From a bacterium (lineage in GTDB: Bacteria; UBA9089; JASEGY01), in the NCBI GenBank assembly GCA_030019105.1, contig JASEGY010000118.1:1-9002 (forward strand): a DNA stretch of 9,002 nt, given 5' to 3'. Positions 4,290 to 9,002 of the stretch are shown here, piece after piece. A program made the position numbers and the translations under genes. Position 1 is the stretch's first letter; each line of letters begins with the position of its first letter. The notes under the pieces were generated by a model. That model was not told the DNA's origin, ran no database searches, and saw only the letters and a list, made by a program, of their open reading frames with translations.

Positions 4290-5996
4290 TCAAACCACTA
4301 ACCGCAACATTTCCTCAATGGGGATTATTCCAGCCAGGGCCTTTTGGGCAGCCATCTGTTTTAAGCTTTTCATCCCGGACCGCATGGCGATATCTTTCAA
4401 GCGATGGGGCGGCTCCCGATTAATAACCGCTTCTTCCAATTCTTCATTCATGACCATAACCTCATATATCCCTGATCTGCCTTTAAGTCCGATGTTATTG
4501 CAATATCGGCACCCGGCTCCTCGATAAAGGGTAATCATATCTTCGGTTGACTCAATGCCGAAATCAGCCAGGCTATGTGCCGGAACCTGGTAGCTTTCTT
4601 TACATTTAGGGCAGACAACCCGGAGAAGTCTCTGGGCCACAGACATAATAATGGTGGATGAAATGAGGAAGGGTTCCACTCCCATATTAAGCAGCCTGGT
4701 AATGGCTCCGGGGGCGTCGTTGGTATGCAGGGAGGCGAAGACCAGGTGGCCGGTCAGGGCCGCATTAACCGCTACCTGGGCTGTTTCAACATCCCTTATT
4801 TCCCCCACTAAGATAATATCAGGGTCCTGGCGCAGAAAAGACCTGAGGGCCAAAGCAAAGGTAAGACCAATGTCACTCCTGATCTGCTGTTGATTTATTC
4901 CTTTCAGGACATATTCGACCGGATCCTCGGCTGTCATGATATTCTTATCAGGTGAATTAATAGTGGAAAGGGTCGAATAAAGGGTAGTTGTCTTGCCGGA
5001 GCCGGTGGGACCGGTGATAAGGATAATGCCATTAGGGGATTTGATCTTTTCCTGATAAATATCCATAACCTCCGGCTCAAACCCTAATTTACTCAGGTCA
5101 AGACAGAGGCTCGACGGGTCCAGTATCCTTAAAACCACTTTTTCTCCAAAGGCGGTGGGGGTAATGGAAACACGAAGATCGATTTCTTTTCCCCGTAAGT
5201 TAACCTTGGCCCGTCCATCCTGAGGCAGCCGCCTTTCAGCTATATCCAGATGGGACATAAGCTTGAGCCTGGAAGCAATACCGCTGGACATCTTTGTTGG
5301 AGGAGATGCAACCGTATAGAGAATACCATCAATCCGGTACCTGACCCTCAATTCCTGTTCATAAGGTTCAATGTGGATGTCACTTGCTCCGACTTTGATC
5401 GCCTCGATTAAGATATGATTAACGACATTGGCAATGGGAGATCTGTCATCTTCTACCTCCAGGACACCCATTTGTTTTTCTTCTACGGCCCATTTACTAA
5501 CAAATCCTTCCTCTTTAGCTTCCTCCTCTTTAAAGATACCATCGATAAAGGCTTCTCTGCCATAATATTTGTCAATTGCCTCGACAATCTGCGTTTCCGG
5601 GGCAATAGCCGGTTTTACTTCCAGGTCACCAATCATCACTCGAATATCATCTATGGCCAGGATATCTAAAGGATCAGACATAGCGATGACTACTTCTTTT
5701 AGTGTCCTTTTAATAGGGATCAGGGTATGACGCCGGACAATAAACTCAGGAATAAGCTTAATCGCATTAGGATCAAGCTGGTCGATTTCGATCAGATTAA
5801 TTCGCGGGATGCCTAATTGAGAACTAAGAAAGTCCAGAAGCATCTCTTCATTAATCCAACCAAGGCTCATCAAAATACGGCCCAGCCGCTTACCGCTTCC
5901 CTTTTGTTTTTCAAGGGCCTGTTTCAATTGCTCCTCGGTGATCATCCCTCCCTTAACTAACATATCACCCAGGCGGAGTTTCTTCTTAGTATCCAT
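4290..5996 (-). CDS. pilB: PilB/GspE-family assembly ATPase with MshEN domain
   Basis: Cytoplasmic hexameric ATPase that powers type IV pilus extension or type II secretion. Numbered from the ATG at 5996 (568 residues). Two canonical 24-residue MshEN motifs lie at 8-31 and 37-60 (Arg-Leu-Gly-x2-Leu...Gly...Ile...Leu-x3-Leu-x2-Gln), separated by exactly five residues, the known c-di-GMP-binding layout. The secretion-ATPase core follows: Walker A Gly-Pro-Thr-Gly-Ser-Gly-Lys-Thr-Thr (329-337), Asp box around Ala-Glu-Asp-Pro-Val-Glu-Tyr (356-362), Walker B Ile-Ile-Leu-Val-Gly-Glu (394-399) and His box Gly-His-Leu-Val-Phe-Ala-Ser-Leu-His-Thr-Asn-Asp (416-427). A tetracysteine zinc site is formed by Cys462/Cys465 and Cys496/Cys499. 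Start choice: GAGGTGAT (6008-6001), a long anti-SD match, lies 4 nt before ATG 5996; GTG 6005 and ATG 6002 overlap it. It follows valS by about 26 nt. No pilT, pilC or pilin genes are adjacent, so PilB versus GspE is not settled. Confidence 0.93.
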   Translation of the reverse strand: MDTKKKLRLGDMLVKGGMITEEQLKQALEKQKGSGKRLGRILMSLGWINEEMLLDFLSSQLGIPRINLIEIDQLDPNAIKLIPEFIVRRHTLIPIKRTLKEVVIAMSDPLDILAIDDIRVMIGDLEVKPAIAPETQIVEAIDKYYGREAFIDGIFKEEEAKEEGFVSKWAVEEKQMGVLEVEDDRSPIANVVNHILIEAIKVGASDIHIEPYEQELRVRYRIDGILYTVASPPTKMSSGIASRLKLMSHLDIAERRLPQDGRAKVNLRGKEIDLRVSITPTAFGEKVVLRILDPSSLCLDLSKLGFEPEVMDIYQEKIKSPNGIILITGPTGSGKTTTLYSTLSTINSPDKNIMTAEDPVEYVLKGINQQQIRSDIGLTFALALRSFLRQDPDIILVGEIRDVETAQVAVNAALTGHLVFASLHTNDAPGAITRLLNMGVEPFLISSTIIMSVAQRLLRVVCPKCKESYQVPAHSLADFGIESTEDMITLYRGAGCRYCNNIGLKGRSGIYEVMVMNEELEEAVINREPPHRLKDIAMRSGMKSLKQMAAQKALAGIIPIEEMLRLVV

Positions 5997-6022
5997 ATTC
6001 ATCACCTCACGAGTTTCGGGTT

Positions 6023-8752
6023 TTAAGTCTCTATTGCCGCTAAATTACGCTTAAGTCCCTCCCTTGCTTCCACCGCATCCCTATATCCGGCCTCTTCTCT
6101 GGCAACAACCTCGACCGGGGCCCGCTGTTTAAATTGCTCGTTTGCTAATTTTTGATTAATCCTGACTAATTCTTTTTCTACGGCGGCTATTTCTTTGAGT
6201 AAGCGATTTTTTTCTCTTTCTAAATCGATCAGCCCTTCAAGCGGCATGAAGACCTCCGCCTCTACCCCCCTGACGACTGAAACAGCCGTAGCAGGTGGCT
6301 TGACAAGGCCCGCCCCAACCTCAATTGAGGAAAGATAGGCCAGGGAAAGACAATAATCCCGATGTTCCTCTATGATCCCGGCCACATTTTTGGAAGCCGT
6401 GTTGATCAGAACCCTGGCCTTAACCCGGGGTGGAATTCGCATCTCTCCTCGAATATTCCGAATAGTATAGACCACTGCCTGCAGCAGCTCCATCTGACTT
6501 ACCGCTTCCTGGTCAAGCTCATCTTCCTTAAAGGCCGGCCAGGAGGCAACCATAATGCTCCGGTCATTCGGATCAGGCAGTGATTGATAGATCTCTTCGG
6601 TAATAAAGGGCATAAAAGGGTGAAGCAGTTTCATGGTGTTTTCCCAGACATACAACAGAAGCCTCTGCACATCCCTTTTCTTATCTTCTTCAGTCCCATA
6701 GAGTCTTATCTTAACTACCTCTAAATACCAATCGCAAAACTCATGCCATAAGAAATTATAAAGACCAAGAGCGGCCTCGTTAAATTTAAATTGTTCCAGA
6801 TCCTCAGTAACTTCTTTAATAACTCGATTAAACCGGGTAAGGATCCATCGATCAGCCAATTCTAAGGAAAAATATTTCCCTTTGTCCTCTGACTGCTCCT
6901 TGTCTATTTCCCCTGCTCCCCTCCTCCTTTGCCCCCCTGCTTTTTTATCCCCGTCGATCCCCTCCATATTCATCAGAATAAACCTGGTGGCATTCCAGAC
7001 CTTATTACAAAAATGGCGGTAGCCCTCTATGCGGTCTTCCGAAAGCAGGATGTCTCTTCCTTGCGATGACAGGGCAGCCAGGGTAAACCTCAGGGCATCG
7101 GCTCCATAGCGAGCAATTACTTCTAAGGGATCAATCACATTACCGGCCGATTTACTCATCTTCTTTCCTTCCACATCCCGAATAAGGGCATGCATGTAAA
7201 CCTTTTTGAAAGGGACATCTCCCATAAACTTAAGGCCGGTCATCATCATCCGGGCTACCCAGAAAAAGATGATGTCAAACCCGGTGGAAAGAACCGAGGT
7301 GGGATAGAAGGTTTTCAGGTCATTTGTCTGCTCAGGCCAGCCCATGGTTGAAAAAGGCCAGAGAGCAGAGGAAAACCAGGTGTCAAGAACGTCTTCATCT
7401 TGTTTGATCGAGTTGCTGCCGCAGTCACATCGGGCCGGTGACTCACGTTTGACTAAGGTCGCTCCACAGTCGGCACAATACCAGACCGGAATTCGATGTC
7501 CCCACCAAATTTGTCTGGAGATGCACCAGTCCCTGATATTGTGCATCCATTCGAAATAAGTGCGCTCCCAGGAACGGGGAATGAACTCAGTCCGGCCTTC
7601 TTCTACCGCTTTGATCGCCGGCTCGGCCAGGTCTTGCATCTTCACGAACCATTGTTCGGAAAGATAGGGTTCGACTACCGTTCGACAGCGATAACAATGG
7701 CCGGCGGCATATTGATATTCTTCGGTTTTCTTCAGAAGACCCTCACGGGTAAGGTCTTCCAGCAGCCGGGTCCGGGCTTCATATCTATCCATTCCCTGAT
7801 AGGGGCCGGCTTCTTTATTTAATGTCCCGTCCGGATCTAAGATGTTTATCATGGGGAGCTGATGCCTGTGGCCGATCTCAAAATCATTGGGATCATGCGC
7901 CGGTGTGACCTTGACGGCCCCGGTTCCGAATTCAGGATCAACAAAGGAATCAGCAATAATAGGCATAAGACGGCCAAGCACAGGAAGTTTGACTAAGCGG
8001 CCGATTAAAGCCGAGAATCTTCTGTCTTCAGGATTAACCGCCACAGCCGTGTCTCCAAGCATTGTCTCCGGCCTGGTCGTGGCTACCGTAATATGATTTG
8101 GAAGGGGTAAAGAAGTTTCTTCTCTCTGGATGGGATATTTAAGGTAATACAGGTGGCCGTTCAAGGTTTCGTATTCCACTTCGATGTCGGATAAGGCCGT
8201 CTGGCATCTGGGGCACCAGTTAATGATCCGGCTCCCCCGATAGATATAACCTTCTTCATACAGGCTGACAAAGACCTCCTTGACCGCCTTTGAAAGCCCT
8301 TCATCCATGGTGAATCTTTCCCGTGACCAGTCGCAGGAAGAGCCTAATCGTTTAAGCTGATTAATAATGCGGTTACCGTATTCTTTTCGCCACGCCCAGA
8401 TACGGTCAATAAACGCCTCCCGGCCCAAATCCTGTCTGGTCTTTCCCTCCTTAGCCAATTCCTTTTCGACTACGTTCTGTGTGGCAATACCCGCATGGTC
8501 GGTCCCGGGCAGCCACAAGGTATTATACCCCTGCATGCGCCTCCATCTGGTTAGAATATCCTGCAGGGTATTATTCAAGGCGTGGCCCATGTGAAGGGAA
8601 CCGGTGACGTTGGGAGGCGGGATAACAATAGAGAATGGCGGCTTATCCGAATTAGGATCAGCTTTAAAATAACCCTTCTCTTCCCAAAAATGATACCACT
8701 TTTCTTCAACCTGGTGTGGATCATAAGCTTTAGGGATATTACATCCTGGCAT
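6023..8752 (-). CDS. valS: Valyl-tRNA synthetase
   Basis: Class I aminoacyl-tRNA synthetase that charges tRNA-Val in the cytoplasm; 909 residues, a normal full length. The HIGH signature is His-Met-Gly-His at 54-57 within Pro-Pro-Pro-Asn-Val-Thr-Gly-Ser-Leu; the KMSKS loop is Lys-Met-Ser-Lys-Ser at 531-535. The CP1 editing domain lies at about 195-345, with Thr-Thr-Arg-Pro-Glu-Thr at 225-230 and Ala-His-Asp-Pro-Asn-Asp at 285-290. Cysteine pairs at 180/183, 353/356, 426/429 and 442/444 look like zinc-binding knuckles found in many ValRS. The anticodon-binding domain begins near residue 630 and a C-terminal coiled-coil tRNA arm covers about 840-909. Between catalytic and anticodon domains (about 603-625) is an unusual low-complexity insert. 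The start is fixed by GGGAGG 6 nt upstream. It overlaps the preceding DUF5678-like gene by 14 bp and is followed closely by the PilB/GspE-type gene. No T-box leader is seen. Confidence 0.98.
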   Translation of the reverse strand: MPGCNIPKAYDPHQVEEKWYHFWEEKGYFKADPNSDKPPFSIVIPPPNVTGSLHMGHALNNTLQDILTRWRRMQGYNTLWLPGTDHAGIATQNVVEKELAKEGKTRQDLGREAFIDRIWAWRKEYGNRIINQLKRLGSSCDWSRERFTMDEGLSKAVKEVFVSLYEEGYIYRGSRIINWCPRCQTALSDIEVEYETLNGHLYYLKYPIQREETSLPLPNHITVATTRPETMLGDTAVAVNPEDRRFSALIGRLVKLPVLGRLMPIIADSFVDPEFGTGAVKVTPAHDPNDFEIGHRHQLPMINILDPDGTLNKEAGPYQGMDRYEARTRLLEDLTREGLLKKTEEYQYAAGHCYRCRTVVEPYLSEQWFVKMQDLAEPAIKAVEEGRTEFIPRSWERTYFEWMHNIRDWCISRQIWWGHRIPVWYCADCGATLVKRESPARCDCGSNSIKQDEDVLDTWFSSALWPFSTMGWPEQTNDLKTFYPTSVLSTGFDIIFFWVARMMMTGLKFMGDVPFKKVYMHALIRDVEGKKMSKSAGNVIDPLEVIARYGADALRFTLAALSSQGRDILLSEDRIEGYRHFCNKVWNATRFILMNMEGIDGDKKAGGQRRRGAGEIDKEQSEDKGKYFSLELADRWILTRFNRVIKEVTEDLEQFKFNEAALGLYNFLWHEFCDWYLEVVKIRLYGTEEDKKRDVQRLLLYVWENTMKLLHPFMPFITEEIYQSLPDPNDRSIMVASWPAFKEDELDQEAVSQMELLQAVVYTIRNIRGEMRIPPRVKARVLINTASKNVAGIIEEHRDYCLSLAYLSSIEVGAGLVKPPATAVSVVRGVEAEVFMPLEGLIDLEREKNRLLKEIAAVEKELVRINQKLANEQFKQRAPVEVVAREEAGYRDAVEAREGLKRNLAAIET
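6878..6946 (-). other. Low-complexity purine-rich insert inside valS
   Basis: On the coding strand this stretch is a chain of G-rich words such as GGGGGGCAAAGGAGGAGGGG and GGAGCAG. It encodes residues about 603-625 of ValRS, a Lys/Gly/Arg/Glu-rich linker between the end of the catalytic domain (Asn-Met-Glu-Gly-Ile-Asp) and the Leu-Ala-Asp-Arg-Trp motif of the anticodon domain. From memory of E. coli ValRS this linker is about 20 residues shorter. The reading frame is kept. Confidence 0.55.
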
Positions 8753-8978
8753 CTATTTCCTCCCTTGATTCAGTAAAGGGTTTCAATATTCTTGCTTGTC
8801 CCTCTATAAAAAGCGTAACAATTGGCCTACCTATTTCTTTACGTATAGATTTCTCCTTTTCATCAGTTAAATCTTCTCCAAAAGCTACTACTTTCTTGTC
8901 TGCAATTGCTACCCACATATCAGCGTATTCTCCACGAAGATCGCTGTAGTCGTGATTAACAACATTGCCTAAAGTCAT
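8739..8978 (-). CDS. Small DUF5678-like protein
   Basis: A 79-residue soluble protein with no signal or membrane segment. The core Tyr-Ala-Asp-Met-Trp-Val-Ala-Ile-Ala-Asp-Lys-Lys-Val-Val-Ala-Phe-Gly-Glu-Asp-Leu (18-37) fits the pattern of DUF5678 domains (Trp-Val-Ala, then a two-strand turn, then Val-Val-Ala-x-Gly), whose function is unknown; the family call is from memory of the pattern. The start ATG has a modest site, AAAGGTGG, about 9 nt upstream, and a TGA two codons upstream in frame excludes a longer version. Its last codons contain the valS Shine-Dalgarno and its stop lies 14 bp inside valS, implying translational coupling. The last six codons before that upstream TGA are open to the window edge, so another gene may end there. 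Confidence 0.75.
   Translation of the reverse strand: MTLGNVVNHDYSDLRGEYADMWVAIADKKVVAFGEDLTDEKEKSIRKEIGRPIVTLFIEGQARILKPFTESREEIDARM
8759..8764 (-). promoter_or_regulatory. Ribosome binding site of valS inside the DUF5678-like gene
   Basis: GGGAGG on the minus strand, 6 nt before the valS ATG, within the Ser-Arg-Glu-Glu codons of the upstream gene. It decides the valS start and ties valS translation to that of the small upstream gene. Confidence 0.8.
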
Positions 8979-9002
8979 GGATCACGCCACCTTTGCAGGA
9001 TT

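Noticed and set aside
8982..9002. Possible end of another minus-strand gene upstream of the DUF5678-like gene
   Set aside because: Six open codons ending in TGA are compatible with it, but this is too short to support a feature.

Overview
The window looks like chromosomal core DNA from an uncultured, moderate-G+C bacterium, probably a metagenome-derived lineage. It has housekeeping genes with strong Shine-Dalgarno sites, and intergenic spaces packed with short, degenerate palindromes and word-like repeats of a kind often seen in candidate-phylum and other environmental genomes. Nothing in the sequence fixes the phylum. No phage, plasmid, CRISPR, rRNA or tRNA feature was seen.

Layout. Positions 1-604 hold no convincing gene: there is a possible sigma70 promoter, a 121-bp nested inverted repeat and a 9-bp-period tandem repeat. 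One plus-strand gene follows (635-1375), a BatE-like membrane protein with a signal peptide, TPRs, two membrane segments and an SH3-like domain. Positions 1376-1752 are a convergent spacer built of a 69-bp perfect direct repeat flanking a 136-bp palindromic element, then a 33-nt near-perfect palindrome. All other genes are on the minus strand. In their transcription order they are: a DUF5678-like small protein (8978-8739), valS (8752-6023), a PilB/GspE-type ATPase (5996-4290), a 643-bp repeat-rich spacer, tadA (3646-3173) and ctpA (3168-1753).

Gene relations. The DUF5678 gene overlaps valS by 14 bp and carries the valS ribosome binding site, and the ATPase follows valS after about 26 nt, so the three probably form one transcription unit whose promoter lies outside the window. 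tadA and ctpA are 4 nt apart, with the ctpA Shine-Dalgarno inside the end of tadA, and form a second unit with a good promoter at 3986-3958. The functions are unrelated: aminoacyl-tRNA synthesis, tRNA wobble editing, periplasmic proteolysis and pilus/secretion assembly. The ATPase carries two canonical MshEN c-di-GMP-binding motifs.

The most unusual content is in the spacers. A family of MITE-like elements shares arms of the type CTTGTCCATCGTTTSGGCC but carries different cargo hairpins at three sites (1450-1585, 3663-3827, 3997-4117). One composite insertion (3663-3943) is bounded by an 11-bp direct repeat resembling a target-site duplication. It sits between the tadA-ctpA promoter and the tadA start codon, so it would give that operon a roughly 300-nt structured leader.
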